A stretch of DNA of 6,212 nucleotides, taken from the NCBI GenBank assembly GCA_013153455.1, contig JAADEK010000009.1, positions 1 to 6,212 on the forward strand, written 5' to 3'. A model generated the notes under the pieces. That model had not been told where the DNA came from. It worked only from the letters and a program-made list of their open reading frames with translations, and did not search any database. The position numbers and the translations under genes were made by a program. This DNA comes from Aquificota bacterium (GTDB lineage Bacteria > Aquificota > Aquificia > Aquificales > Aquificaceae). Of this stretch, positions 1 to 6,212 are shown piece by piece. The first letter of the stretch is position 1. Every line of letters starts with the position of its first letter.

Positions 1-2519
1 AACTTCCTAAGCTCGTAGATGTCTATACCTATATCAAGCGGGTCGTCAAGGTTAATCTCGTCCGGGTTCACACGGATGATTATCTTTGAGCCGTCAACCT
101 CCTCAACCACGCCTCCCCTCTTTGCAACCACAACCGCGTGAGAGTCGTGAGCTATCTTCTTCTCCATACCCGTCCCTATGAGGGGAGCCTGTGTGAATAT
201 CAGGGGAACCGCTTGGCGTTGCATGTTAGAGCCCATCAGCGCACGGTTAGCGTCGTCGTGCTCAAGGAACGGGATAAGCGAGGATGAGGGCGAGATTACC
301 TGACGGGGTGAGACGTCTATGTAATCAACTTGGTCGGGCTTCACGAGCCTGATGTCGTTCTTGTGTCTCGCCTTCACGTGCTGAGCAGCTATCTTCCCGT
401 CCTTCGTGAGGGGGGTGCTTTCCGCTATCACGTAGTTCTCTTCCTCATACGCGGCGAGCCACTCTATCTTATCCGTTACTTTACCCTTCTCAACCTTCCT
501 GTAGGGTGTTATAAGGAAGCCGTATTCGTTTACGCGTGCGTAAACGGTGGGAGAAGTGACGAGACCTATGTTCTGCCCCTCGGGCGTCTCTATAGGACAT
601 ATCCTCCCGTAGTGCGATGGGTGAACGTCCCGAATCTCAAACTTAGCGCTCTCCCTCGTAAGACCGCCCGGACCCAGTGCGGAAAGCCTCCTTTTGTGCG
701 TAAGCTCCGAGAGAGGGTTCGTGTTGTCAAGGTATTGGGAGAGCTGACCCGTTTTTAGGAAGTCCGATATAGCGTTCGTGACGTATCTCGGGTTTATAAA
801 GTCCTGGGGTTTGAGGTCGGGCTGTTCGGGGTTGATAACCGCGGAGCGGTCCCTGAAGACCTTTTCCATCTTCGCTATACCGAGACGCGCTTGGTTCTCA
901 AGGAGTTCACCCACGGAGCGAACGCGCCTGTTTCCGAGGTGAGCGATATCGTCCTTCTTTGCCCTCCCGTGCCTCAGGTCTATCAGATACTTGATGATGT
1001 TCACGAGGTCAATCGGGAGGATAAAGCGAGCCTCGTCTTCGGTGTAGTCCTTTACCTTTATCTCCTTGTATTTCTTAAAGAGCTCCTTAAGGAGCTCCTT
1101 TGTGACCCTCGTTCCCGCCTTATACTCGCCGTAGTCCTCCGCGAGCGCGAGCGGGGGAAGAAGGTCAAGAAGGTCTATATCCGTGGGCTTCAGAACTTTA
1201 GGTATGTTGTGAACCTTTGCGTTTATCTTTACCCTACCGACGCGAGAAAGGTCGTAGCGCTTCAAGTCCCTGAAAAAGACGTTAAAGTATACGCGCGCCC
1301 TCTCAATTACGGAATCAATCTCCATAGTCATAGCTTCTATGTGCCTTAGCTTCTTGTATATCTCCATAAGCCCGTAATCGCGGAAGGTATACTCCGACGG
1401 AACCTTAACGGGACTCCTCTTGTCTATGTCCTTCGGTGATGTGTCGTTTGCGAGCGTATCAACGACGCTCTTACCGTATTGGCTCTTTATAACGTTTTCC
1501 CTCGGGACGGAGGTAACGCTCACAACCTGAGCCCTTTCGTCCTCAAGGAGTCTCGCGAGCTCCTCCCACTCCTCTATATACCTCTCCTCAATAAACTCCC
1601 TCTCCTTAGAACCCGCAAACCCCGCGAGCTTGCCCTTAAACTTCACTATCGCAAAAATATAGTGGTGCTCAAGGTCTTCGGGCTTGAACTCCTCACCCGT
1701 ATCCGCGTCGTAGAGAAGACCGTCCTTTACCGTATACCTCCTCACGCCCTCGTAGTAGTAGCGCAGGATATCGTAAGCGGTCTCAAGCCCGAAAGCCCTC
1801 AGAACCGCGGTAGCGCTTACCTTCTTCCTGTCTATACGCGCAGCGATGAGGTCGGTCGCTCCCGAAAGCTCAAACTCAACCCTTGAACCCTTATCGGGTA
1901 TAATGCTCGCCCTGTAGAGAATCCTCGTTATAGTAGCGTCCTTCTGCTTTTCCTCCTTCTCGTCAAAGAAGACACCGCTTGAACGGATAAGCTGGTTTAT
2001 GATGATTCGCTCCGTCCCGTTTATAACAAACGAACCCTTATCTGTCATAAGGGGAACTTCACCGAAGTAAACCTTCTTCTGCGGAAACTCCCTGTAGCCG
2101 TCCTTCGTCTTCGCCCTGAGCTTGAGCATAACCCTGAGCGGAGCGGAATACGTAAGCCCCTTTAACTTACACTCCTCGGGTGTAAACTTCTCCTTGTAGA
2201 CGAGCTTAGCCCCGCACTTCGGACACGGGACGTCCCAGCCCCCGAGAAGGTCGTCCTTGGGTTTGTATCCGCACCTGTTGCACTCCCAATCCCCTATCTC
2301 GTATCCGAGATACTCAAGTATGAAGTTCTCGTCGGGGTCCTTGAAGGGGAAGGAAGTCCTGAAGATATGCTCAAGACCGGTGTTTTTACGCTTGTAAGGG
2401 TTTACCCTGAGCTGAACGAAGTTCTCAAAGGAGTTCTTAGGAATGCTCAGAAGGTAAGGAGGCTCAAGAACCTCCTGACGCCTGCCGAAAAACTTACGGG
2501 GTAAAGCGACCTTTGCCAT
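1..2519 (-). CDS. rpoB: RNA polymerase beta subunit, N-terminal 839 codons (truncated by window edge)
   Basis: Beta subunit of the core RNA polymerase, which forms one pincer and half of the active-site cleft. I read this frame codon by codon from the ATG at 2519 to the left edge and found no stop or frameshift. It starts [17 protein letters not shown] and contains family landmarks: a [16 protein letters not shown] stretch near residues 155-170, RSSGVFFD at about 179-186, YDLSRVGR at 422-429, the rifampicin-pocket segment at 590-620 (GQLSQYLD, then [13 protein letters not shown]), [10 protein letters not shown] at 644-653, and [19 protein letters not shown] near 753-771. The start is backed by the Shine-Dalgarno AAAGGAGAGG at 2527-2536. 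Unusual features are a four-Cys insertion at 80-102 and roughly 53 extra residues before LIDLRHG (512-518) compared with my memory of the E. coli protein. From memory the Aquifex protein has nearly 1,470 residues, so about 40% lies beyond the window, followed presumably by rpoC. Confidence 0.98.
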   Translation of the reverse strand, partial: MAKVALPRKFFGRRQEVLEPPYLLSIPKNSFENFVQLRVNPYKRKNTGLEHIFRTSFPFKDPDENFILEYLGYEIGDWECNRCGYKPKDDLLGGWDVPCPKCGAKLVYKEKFTPEECKLKGLTYSAPLRVMLKLRAKTKDGYREFPQKKVYFGEVPLMTDKGSFVINGTERIIINQLIRSSGVFFDEKEEKQKDATITRILYRASIIPDKGSRVEFELSGATDLIAARIDRKKVSATAVLRAFGLETAYDILRYYYEGVRRYTVKDGLLYDADTGEEFKPEDLEHHYIFAIVKFKGKLAGFAGSKEREFIEERYIEEWEELARLLEDERAQVVSVTSVPRENVIKSQYGKSVVDTLANDTSPKDIDKRSPVKVPSEYTFRDYGLMEIYKKLRHIEAMTMEIDSVIERARVYFNVFFRDLKRYDLSRVGRVKINAKVHNIPKVLKPTDIDLLDLLPPLALAEDYGEYKAGTRVTKELLKELFKKYKEIKVKDYTEDEARFILPIDLVNIIKYLIDLRHGRAKKDDIAHLGNRRVRSVGELLENQARLGIAKMEKVFRDRSAVINPEQPDLKPQDFINPRYVTNAISDFLKTGQLSQYLDNTNPLSELTHKRRLSALGPGGLTRESAKFEIRDVHPSHYGRICPIETPEGQNIGLVTSPTVYARVNEYGFLITPYRKVEKGKVTDKIEWLAAYEEENYVIAESTPLTKDGKIAAQHVKARHKNDIRLVKPDQVDYIDVSPRQVISPSSSLIPFLEHDDANRALMGSNMQRQAVPLIFTQAPLIGTGMEKKIAHDSHAVVVAKRGGVVEEVDGSKIIIRVNPDEINLDDPLDIGIDIYELRK
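2214..2282 (-). other. Four-cysteine zinc-ribbon-like insertion in RpoB
   Basis: Codons 80-102 of rpoB encode a Cys-x2-Cys ... Cys-x2-Cys arrangement (Cys80, Cys83, Cys99, Cys102; CNRCGY and CPKCGA). The 15-residue spacer is rich in Asp, Gly and Trp. Both knuckles have the Cys-x-x-Cys-Gly form typical of zinc ribbons. In E. coli beta, as I remember it, the flanking residues (YRLG... and ECQIRGVTYSAPL) are joined without this element. The position of RSSGVFFD relative to E. coli implies about 28 added residues. Zinc binding is inferred from the pattern; the cysteines are seen directly. Confidence 0.8.
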
Positions 2520-2591
2520 CCTTATACCTCTCCTTTCTTATCTATGTAAGCGGGCGGTGAGAAGAGCAAAAATCCCATGGACAAACATTAA

Positions 2592-2619
2592 AATATAAGC
2601 AAAAAACGCGGAGCGTCAA
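2592..2619 (-). promoter_or_regulatory. Candidate sigma70-type promoter ahead of rpoB
   Basis: On the minus strand the -35-like hexamer TTGACG (2614-2619) is separated by 16 bases from a -10-like TATATT (2592-2597). A start site would fall near 2585, giving a leader of about 65 bases before the rpoB ATG at 2519. The surrounding gap is AT-rich and is the only non-coding stretch here long enough for an internal promoter. It could give beta subunit expression partly independent of the upstream ribosomal genes. This rests on motif match alone; AT-rich DNA yields such matches by chance. Confidence 0.45.
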
Positions 2620-2650
2620 GGATTCCTTTTTAAATTCCCAAAACCTCAAG

Positions 2651-2671
2651 AGATTAATCTTTTATTAACCT
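2651..2671 (-). other. Candidate AT-rich hairpin in the rplL-rpoB gap
   Basis: The transcript would contain AGGUUAAU, a five-base loop AAAAG, then AUUAAUCU: an eight-pair stem with one G-U pair. No uridine run follows, so it is not a classical intrinsic terminator. The AU-rich stem would be weak at the growth temperature expected for an Aquifex relative. It may be an RNase cleavage site or chance. Confidence 0.25.
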
Positions 2672-2685
2672 TCAGGGTTTAAAGA

Positions 2686-2717
2686 CCTCCCGGTCGCAGT
2701 GAGGGGAAGCGGGGAGG
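2686..2717 (-). other. Candidate GC-rich hairpin just after rplL (possible attenuator or processing site)
   Basis: Five bases past the rplL stop the transcript reads CCUCCC, then CGC, an 11-base loop, GCG, a bulge ACC, and GGGAGG. The outer six pairs and inner three pairs are perfect and all G-C or A-U. Only a short UCUUU follows, so termination would be partial at best. In E. coli an attenuator and an RNase III site lie in the equivalent rplL-rpoB gap, which makes a structure here plausible but does not prove it. Confidence 0.35.
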
Positions 2718-2722
2718 CGGAA

Positions 2723-3109
2723 CTACTTGAGCTCAACCTCCGCACCCGCCTCCTCAAGCTTCTTCTTAATCTGCTCAGCTTCCTCCTTGGACACGCCTTC
2801 CTTGATGGGCTTGGGAGCGTTGTCAACGAGCTCTTTTGCCTCCTTAAGACCGAGTCCCGTGATTTCACGAACCGCCTTGATTACCTGAATCTTGTTCTTA
2901 CCGGGGGACTTGAGTATAACGTCAAACTCGGTCTTCTCTTCCGCCTGAGCCTGCGCACCCGCACCCGCGCCCGCAGCGGGAGCAGCGGCTACCATGGCGG
3001 ACGCGGAGACGCCGAACTCTTCCTCCAACCTCTTTACGAGCTCCGCAACCTCAAGAACCGACATATTCTTAATAGCCTCAACAATCTCATCAATCGTAAG
3101 CGTAGCCAT
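2723..3109 (-). CDS. rplL: Ribosomal protein L7/L12 (bL12), 128 residues
   Basis: Multicopy stalk protein of the 50S subunit that recruits and activates the translational GTPases. Residues 1-33 ([13 protein letters not shown]...) form the helical dimerisation domain that docks on L10. Residues about 34-58 are an Ala/Gly/Gln-rich flexible hinge, and 60-128 are the globular factor-binding domain with the typical [20 protein letters not shown] at 73-92 and [16 protein letters not shown]. The frame also opens two codons earlier with a GTG at 3115 that overlaps the rplJ stop. I prefer the ATG at 3109 because AAAGGAGG (3119-3126) lies 9 bases from the ATG but only 3 from the GTG, and because MATLTI fits the family N terminus. 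The stop is TAG at 2723-2725, followed by the 203-base gap before rpoB. Confidence 0.96.
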   Translation of the reverse strand: MATLTIDEIVEAIKNMSVLEVAELVKRLEEEFGVSASAMVAAAPAAGAGAGAQAQAEEKTEFDVILKSPGKNKIQVIKAVREITGLGLKEAKELVDNAPKPIKEGVSKEEAEQIKKKLEEAGAEVELK

Positions 3110-3111
3110 CT

Positions 3112-3711
3112 TCACTTACCTCCTTTAGATTTTTCTTCCTCAATAGCCTTAAGAACGAGAACAAGCTTCTGAGGAACAGCCTTCAAGGTCATGGCGAGCT
3201 GTGTAACGGGTGCCATGAGGACACCCATGAGCTTAGCGATAAGCTCATCCTTAGAAGGCAGGGAAGCGAGTTCCTTAATCTGCTCGGGCGTAATATACTT
3301 GTAATCAAGGAGACCGCCCTTTAGCTTCCCCTCCCACTCCTTATCAAAGGTTTCCTTGAGAAAATCAACGAGCTTCTTCGTGACCGCGACGGGGTCTTCG
3401 TATGCGTATAGGAGAGCGGTCGGACCTATGAATATGTCCCTGTGGTCCGACAGGGGTGTATCGGAGAAAGCCCTGTATGCGAGCGTGTTCTTAACGACAA
3501 CTATCTCGCCCTTTAAGTCCTTTATATCAAGCCTCAGGAGCGTAAAGGGGTAAGCGTCTATACCTTGGAAGTTGAAAAAGACGACAAAACCGTTTGACCT
3601 GTCAAGCTTCTCCTTGTATGACTTAACGAGCTCCTGCTTCCTTATAAGCGTTCTCCTTGACGCAGCTCCCCTATCGCGCTGTGCGAACGCTTCCCTGTCA
3701 AACTCCGCCAT
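3112..3711 (-). CDS. rplJ: Ribosomal protein L10 (uL10), 199 residues
   Basis: L10 anchors the L7/L12 dimers to 23S rRNA next to L11 at the GTPase-associated centre. The rRNA-binding domain is recognisable from about residue 20 ([16 protein letters not shown]), with [11 protein letters not shown] at 41-51, the hallmark [12 protein letters not shown] at 71-82 and [13 protein letters not shown] at 95-107. From [10 protein letters not shown] (148-157) to the end runs a long helix, about 12 residues longer than in the E. coli protein as I remember it, which suggests a third L12 dimer site. About 18 charged residues ([18 protein letters not shown]) precede the usual family start. No ATG, GTG or TTG lies closer to residue 20, and AAGGAGG at 3721-3727 sits 9 bases before this ATG, so I keep the extension. 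The stop TGA at 3112-3114 lies past the rplL start, giving a three-base overlap even with the ATG start of rplL excluded only by position 3109. Fifteen bases separate it from rplA. Confidence 0.96.
   Translation of the reverse strand: MAEFDREAFAQRDRGAASRRTLIRKQELVKSYKEKLDRSNGFVVFFNFQGIDAYPFTLLRLDIKDLKGEIVVVKNTLAYRAFSDTPLSDHRDIFIGPTALLYAYEDPVAVTKKLVDFLKETFDKEWEGKLKGGLLDYKYITPEQIKELASLPSKDELIAKLMGVLMAPVTQLAMTLKAVPQKLVLVLKAIEEEKSKGGK
3119..3126 (-). promoter_or_regulatory. Shine-Dalgarno site of rplL, inside the end of rplJ
   Basis: The sequence AAAGGAGG is a strong match to the anti-Shine-Dalgarno and also encodes the Lys-Gly-Gly near the C terminus of L10. Its spacing selects the ATG at 3109 over the GTG at 3115. 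Because it is buried in rplJ coding sequence, rplL translation is probably coupled to, but can exceed, that of rplJ; L12 is needed in several copies per L10. Confidence 0.85.
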
Positions 3712-3726
3712 AACCGATTACCTCCT

Positions 3727-4455
3727 TCACGCCGCCTCTTCTTGAAGCTTCCTGAGCGTTTCGTTTATATCAAGCTTAACGCTCGGGCTCATCGTAAGGG
3801 AGAGAGCCATGTTCTTTATGTATTGACCCTTAGCGCCCGAGGGTTTTGCCCTGACGACCGCGTCTATAGCGGCGTATATATTCTCAACGAGCTTCTTCTC
3901 GTCAAAGGAGATTTTGCCCACGGGCATGTGTATGTTTCCCGCCTTGTCAACCTTGAACTCCACCCTACCGCGCTTTGCGTCCCTTATCGCTTGCTCAAGG
4001 TTCTTTGTGACGGTCCCGGTTTTGGGTGAGGGCATTAGCCCTCTGGGTCCTAAGATTCTGCCGAGCTTTGCTACTTTGGGCATCATCTCAGGGGTCGCTA
4101 TCGCGACGTCAAAGTCCGTCCACTCCTCTTTTAGAATCTTGTTTATAAGCTCATCACCGCCGACGACGTCCGCGCCCGCTTCTTGCGCCCTTTTTGCGTC
4201 CTCACCCTCCGCGAAGACAACAACCTTAACCGGTTTCCCGAGTCCGTGGGGGAGGACGACCGAACCCCTGACCATTTGGTCCGCGTATCGGGGGTCAACG
4301 TTGAGGCGCATAGCGAGCTCAACCGTCTCATCAAAGCGCCTCTGGAGAACCTTTTCCATCTCCTTGAGGAGCTTTACCGCTTCCTCAACGCTGTAGCGCT
4401 TGTTTTTATCAACGAGCTTCGCAGCTTCTATATACTTCTTTCCCCTTCTCGCCAT
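3727..4455 (-). CDS. rplA: Ribosomal protein L1 (uL1), 242 residues
   Basis: Protein of the mobile L1 stalk, which binds helices 76-78 of 23S rRNA and helps release deacylated tRNA from the E site. In many bacteria it also represses its own operon by binding mRNA. The start [19 protein letters not shown] is typical. Domain I is split (about 1-67 and 160-242) around domain II (68-159), which holds [15 protein letters not shown] and the L1 signature [18 protein letters not shown] at 132-149. Bacterial L1 usually has about 230 residues, so this one is slightly long. The Shine-Dalgarno AAGGAG at 4463-4468 lies within the last codons of rplK, and only four bases separate the rplK stop from this ATG, which indicates translational coupling. 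Confidence 0.98.
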   Translation of the reverse strand: MARRGKKYIEAAKLVDKNKRYSVEEAVKLLKEMEKVLQRRFDETVELAMRLNVDPRYADQMVRGSVVLPHGLGKPVKVVVFAEGEDAKRAQEAGADVVGGDELINKILKEEWTDFDVAIATPEMMPKVAKLGRILGPRGLMPSPKTGTVTKNLEQAIRDAKRGRVEFKVDKAGNIHMPVGKISFDEKKLVENIYAAIDAVVRAKPSGAKGQYIKNMALSLTMSPSVKLDINETLRKLQEEAA

Positions 4456-4459
4456 GGCT

Positions 4460-4897
4460 CTACTCCTTCCAACCTTCTATTTCAATACCCATACTCTTCG
4501 CGGTTCCCGCGACCGTTCTCATGGCAGCCTTGAGGTCCCTCGTGTTCATATCCTTTATCTTCATCTTCGCTATCTCCTCAAGCTGTTTAACGGTAATCTT
4601 TCCAACCTTTACGCGTTTGGGGTCCGGGGAGCCTTTCTCAACGCCCGCCGCCTTCTTCAGAAGATAAGAGACGGGCGGGGTTTTCATTATAAACGTAAAG
4701 CTTCTGTCTTGGTATACCGTAATCACGACCGGCAGGATAGTCCCCGGTTCGTATTCCCTGCTCGCAGCGTTGAACTGCTTTACGAACTCCATTATGTTCA
4801 CGCCGTGCTGTCCGAGAGCAGGTCCCACGGGTGGTGCGGGGGAAGCCTGCTGAGCGGGGAGCATAAGCTCTATCGTCGCTACCACCTTCTTCGCCAT
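4460..4897 (-). CDS. rplK: Ribosomal protein L11 (uL11), 145 residues
   Basis: Base of the stalk, which binds the GTPase-associated region of 23S rRNA and contacts EF-G, release factors and RelA-type stringent factors. Length is normal for the family. The N-terminal domain (about 1-70) has the Pro-rich loop [19 protein letters not shown], including Pro22, Pro23 and Pro26, the region where thiostrepton-type antibiotics bind. The C-terminal rRNA-binding domain (about 75-145) has [13 protein letters not shown] and ends in [16 protein letters not shown]. The Shine-Dalgarno AAGGAGG (4905-4911) overlaps the nusG stop codon and lies 7 bases from the ATG. The nusG-rplK gap is just 12 bases, which leaves no room for the L1-binding leader found before rplK in E. 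coli. Confidence 0.98.
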   Translation of the reverse strand: MAKKVVATIELMLPAQQASPAPPVGPALGQHGVNIMEFVKQFNAASREYEPGTILPVVITVYQDRSFTFIMKTPPVSYLLKKAAGVEKGSPDPKRVKVGKITVKQLEEIAKMKIKDMNTRDLKAAMRTVAGTAKSMGIEIEGWKE

Positions 4898-4909
4898 CGC
4901 GTTTCCTCC

Positions 4910-5656
4910 TTATATCTTCTCCACCTGGTCAAAGTCAAGCTCAACGGGTGTCATCCTTCCGAAGATACTTATCATAACAGTAAGCTTCCTCTTTTCGGGA
5001 TGAACCTCCTCAACCGTTCCCGTGAAGTTCATAAACGGACCTTCTATAACCCTCACTTGGTCTCCCTTTTCAAACTCAACCTTAACGGGACGAACACCCC
5101 GCCTTATCTGATTGAGGATTCTCTCAACCTCTTCGTCCTTGAGGGGAACCGGTTTCCCTCCCACCATAACGGGTCTGAACACGTGGGGGGTTTTCTCTAT
5201 AGCCATGAGGAGCTTGTCGTTCATATGAGCTTTTATGAGTATGTATCCGGGGAATATCTTGTTGTCCAGTATTATCTTCGCTTCGGTTTTGTTCTCCTTG
5301 CACGTAATCTTTTGACCGGGTTTTGATATGGGGGGAGCGTTAACGCAGGTATCCCCCTCAACGCTTTCAACAACCCTTACCTCACCGTTCTCTATGCGGA
5401 ACGTCGTGACGCCCTTTTTGCCGAGAACGGGTATATCCCTCGCGTTTCCCTTGAGAGAGAGCCTGTATTTTTCCTTTCCTTGGGCGCGGATTACGACCTT
5501 TTCCTCCGCGGGAACGATAACCTCATCAACGAGGTCTTTCAGTCCCTCAAGTTCCAAAACCTTCAGGAGGTTTTCCTTTGCTTCGTTTTCCTTGCCCGGC
5601 TCAACCTGAAGGGCATACCACTTTTTTTCAAGCTCTTGAACCTGCTCCTGCGTCAT
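4910..5656 (-). CDS. nusG: Transcription elongation/antitermination factor NusG with inserted domain, 248 residues
   Basis: NusG binds the clamp of RNA polymerase through its NGN domain and contacts Rho or ribosomal protein S10 through its KOW domain, linking transcription to termination or translation. NGN is split: residues about 10-50 ([20 protein letters not shown]) and 133-190 ([25 protein letters not shown]). The KOW domain is at 194-248 ([21 protein letters not shown]). Between them, about 51-132, is an extra beta-rich segment carrying Cys104 and Cys119. Most bacterial NusG proteins have about 180 residues and lack it, while A. aeolicus NusG has it and is also 248 residues long. This sequence is nearly the same as I remember for that species. 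The ATG overlaps the secE stop in an ATGA, with only a weak GAGGGAG upstream, so translation is probably coupled to secE. Confidence 0.98.
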   Translation of the reverse strand: MTQEQVQELEKKWYALQVEPGKENEAKENLLKVLELEGLKDLVDEVIVPAEEKVVIRAQGKEKYRLSLKGNARDIPVLGKKGVTTFRIENGEVRVVESVEGDTCVNAPPISKPGQKITCKENKTEAKIILDNKIFPGYILIKAHMNDKLLMAIEKTPHVFRPVMVGGKPVPLKDEEVERILNQIRRGVRPVKVEFEKGDQVRVIEGPFMNFTGTVEEVHPEKRKLTVMISIFGRMTPVELDFDQVEKI

Positions 5657-5850
5657 AGGCTCCCTCTCAAGGAAAGGATGAAAGATATTATTTTAGTGAA
5701 AGTTAGGTCTAAAATCCAGAGGTAAACGCCGACGGTTAGGGAAAAGACGATAACGCTTATCGTAGCCTTCACGACGAGCTCGCGTCGGGGCCACGTTACG
5801 TGTTTTAGTTCCTCCCAGACACCCGAGAGGAACTCCTTTAACTTCTTCAT
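5653..5850 (-). CDS. secE: Preprotein translocase subunit SecE, 65 residues
   Basis: Small essential inner-membrane subunit that clamps SecY in the SecYEG channel. The cytoplasmic amphipathic helix (about 1-25) carries the family motif [13 protein letters not shown] at 13-25. One hydrophobic membrane segment follows at about 28-48 ([18 protein letters not shown]), then a short tail that is itself fairly hydrophobic. This is the single-span form usual outside enterobacteria. A weak Shine-Dalgarno GAGGG at 5859-5863 precedes the ATG. The gene follows tRNA-Trp by 26 bases and overlaps nusG by four bases; secE-nusG pairing is almost universal in bacteria. Confidence 0.97.
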   Translation of the reverse strand: MKKLKEFLSGVWEELKHVTWPRRELVVKATISVIVFSLTVGVYLWILDLTFTKIISFILSLRGSL

Positions 5851-5876
5851 ACCGGTATCCCTCGGAGGTTATAAAG

Positions 5877-5952
5877 TGGCGGGGCTGGGAGGACTCGAAC
5901 CCCCACCCACGGGATTTGGAGTCCCGCGCTCTGCCAATTGAGCTACAGCCCC
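5877..5952 (-). tRNA. trnW: tRNA-Trp (anticodon CCA), 76 bases with encoded CCA
   Basis: Reads tryptophan UGG codons. All arms fold: acceptor GGGGCTG with CAGCCCC, D stem GCTC/GAGC, anticodon stem CGGGA/TCCCG with loop CTCCAAA (anticodon CCA), variable loop TGGGT, and T stem GGGGG/CCTCC with one G-U pair and loop TTCGAGT. The discriminator base is G, usual for bacterial tRNA-Trp, and the 3' CCA is in the DNA. It sits between rpmG (14 AT-rich bases before) and secE (26 bases after) with no room for a separate promoter or terminator, so it must be cut out of the polycistronic transcript. Confidence 0.98.
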
Positions 5953-5966
5953 ACTACATATTTAAA

Positions 5967-6119
5967 TTATTTTACCTCTCTGTGGAGTGTATGCTTCCTG
6001 CACCACTTGCAGTATTTGCGAAGCTCAAGCCTTTCGGGATGCTTTTGCTTGTTCTTCGTGGTGGTGTAGTTCCTGCGCTTACACTCCGTGCAAGCGAGCG
6101 TAATGATTTCCCTCGGCAT
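5967..6119 (-). CDS. rpmG: Ribosomal protein L33 (bL33), zinc-binding form, 50 residues
   Basis: Small 50S protein near the E site. The frame runs from ATG at 6119 to TAA at 5967-5969 and begins [20 protein letters not shown]. The pairs Cys10-x2-Cys13 (CTEC) and Cys37-x2-Cys40 (CKWC) mark the zinc-binding 'C+' type of L33, and [16 protein letters not shown] is a typical C terminus. Length is normal. The gene starts 10 bases after the tuf stop with GAGGG seven bases before the ATG, and ends 14 bases before tRNA-Trp. The tuf-rpmG-trnW-secE-nusG order is common in bacteria. Confidence 0.97.
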   Translation of the reverse strand: MPREIITLACTECKRRNYTTTKNKQKHPERLELRKYCKWCRKHTLHREVK

Positions 6120-6129
6120 AACCTATCCC

Positions 6130-6212
6130 TCAATCAAGGATTTTGGTAACGACGCCCGCGCCTACGGTTCTACCGCCTTCGCGGATAGCAAACCTTAGCC
6201 CTTCCTCAAGCG
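6130..6212 (-). CDS. tuf: Elongation factor Tu, last 27 codons (5' part beyond window)
   Basis: EF-Tu carries aminoacyl-tRNA to the ribosomal A site as a GTP complex. Only the end of domain III is present: LEEGLRFAIREGG followed by RTVGAGVVTKILD and a TGA stop at 6130-6132. This C-terminal block is nearly invariant in bacterial EF-Tu, so the identity is safe despite the short fragment. The G domain lies beyond the right edge. Its stop is 10 bases from rpmG, which suggests co-transcription. Confidence 0.96.
   Translation of the reverse strand, partial: LEEGLRFAIREGGRTVGAGVVTKILD

Noticed and set aside
1080..1097. A perfect 18-base palindrome centred on CTTAAG within rpoB
   Set aside because: It encodes Glu-Leu-Leu-Lys-Glu-Leu using the organism's favoured GAG/CTC/CTT/AAG codons, which naturally pair with each other. 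A chance result of coding is the simplest account.
1..2519. A frameshift or fusion in rpoB, suggested by its insertions
   Set aside because: Codon-by-codon reading showed one uninterrupted frame with conserved motifs in the right order before and after each insertion.
2538..2588. A 16-codon upstream frame (ATG at 2588, starting MFVHGIF) before rpoB, possible leader peptide
   Set aside because: It has no Shine-Dalgarno, and the best candidate promoter would start transcription at about the same place or after its ATG. There is no regulatory codon run.
2651..2717. An intrinsic terminator ending the operon after rplL
   Set aside because: Neither hairpin is followed by a clear uridine run, and rpoB normally follows rplL in the same operon. 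I list them only as hairpins.
4400..5326. A 308-codon open frame on the plus strand, with several shorter ones opposite rpoB, rplA, rplJ and nusG
   Set aside because: They lie wholly antisense to unmistakable conserved genes, show no family motifs, and arise from codon bias of the real minus-strand frames.

Overview
This window is a single co-directional ribosomal-protein / RNA-polymerase operon, all on the minus strand. In transcription order (right to left) it reads tuf (3' end only), rpmG, tRNA-Trp, secE, nusG, rplK, rplA, rplJ, rplL, and rpoB (the first 839 codons, running off the left edge). Every gene is recognisable. I find no mobile element, CRISPR array, foreign-looking gene or unknown protein.

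The organism is very probably a hyperthermophilic member of the Aquificaceae, Aquifex or a close relative. The strongest sign is NusG: 248 residues with a large extra domain inserted in its NGN domain, almost matching my memory of Aquifex aeolicus NusG apart from scattered substitutions. Supporting signs are a beta subunit with a four-cysteine insertion near its N terminus, proteins rich in Lys, Glu, Arg and Ile, arginine codons mostly AGG/AGA, and very compact gene spacing. The species call rests on memory, not on a search.

Layout. The right end (5653-6212) holds the EF-Tu C terminus, a zinc-type L33, a tRNA-Trp with encoded CCA lodged between protein genes, and SecE. The middle (2723-5656) holds nusG-rplK-rplA-rplJ-rplL, where neighbours overlap by a few bases or are at most 15 bases apart and where most Shine-Dalgarno sites overlap the end or stop codon of the preceding gene. 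A 203-base gap (2520-2722) separates rplL from rpoB. It is the only sizeable non-coding stretch and holds a candidate sigma70-type promoter and two candidate hairpins. The left end is rpoB.

Together the genes supply elongation (EF-Tu, tRNA-Trp), the GTPase-associated stalk of the 50S subunit (L10, L7/L12 and its base L11), the L1 stalk, the SecYEG translocon subunit SecE, and the transcription machinery (beta subunit and the coupling factor NusG). The most notable points are lineage-specific: the zinc-ribbon-like and other insertions in RpoB, the extra NusG domain, the tRNA embedded in an mRNA, the lack of room for the usual L1 and L10 autoregulatory leaders, and a long L10 C-terminal helix that suggests three L12 dimers per ribosome. 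I see no wholly undescribed system.
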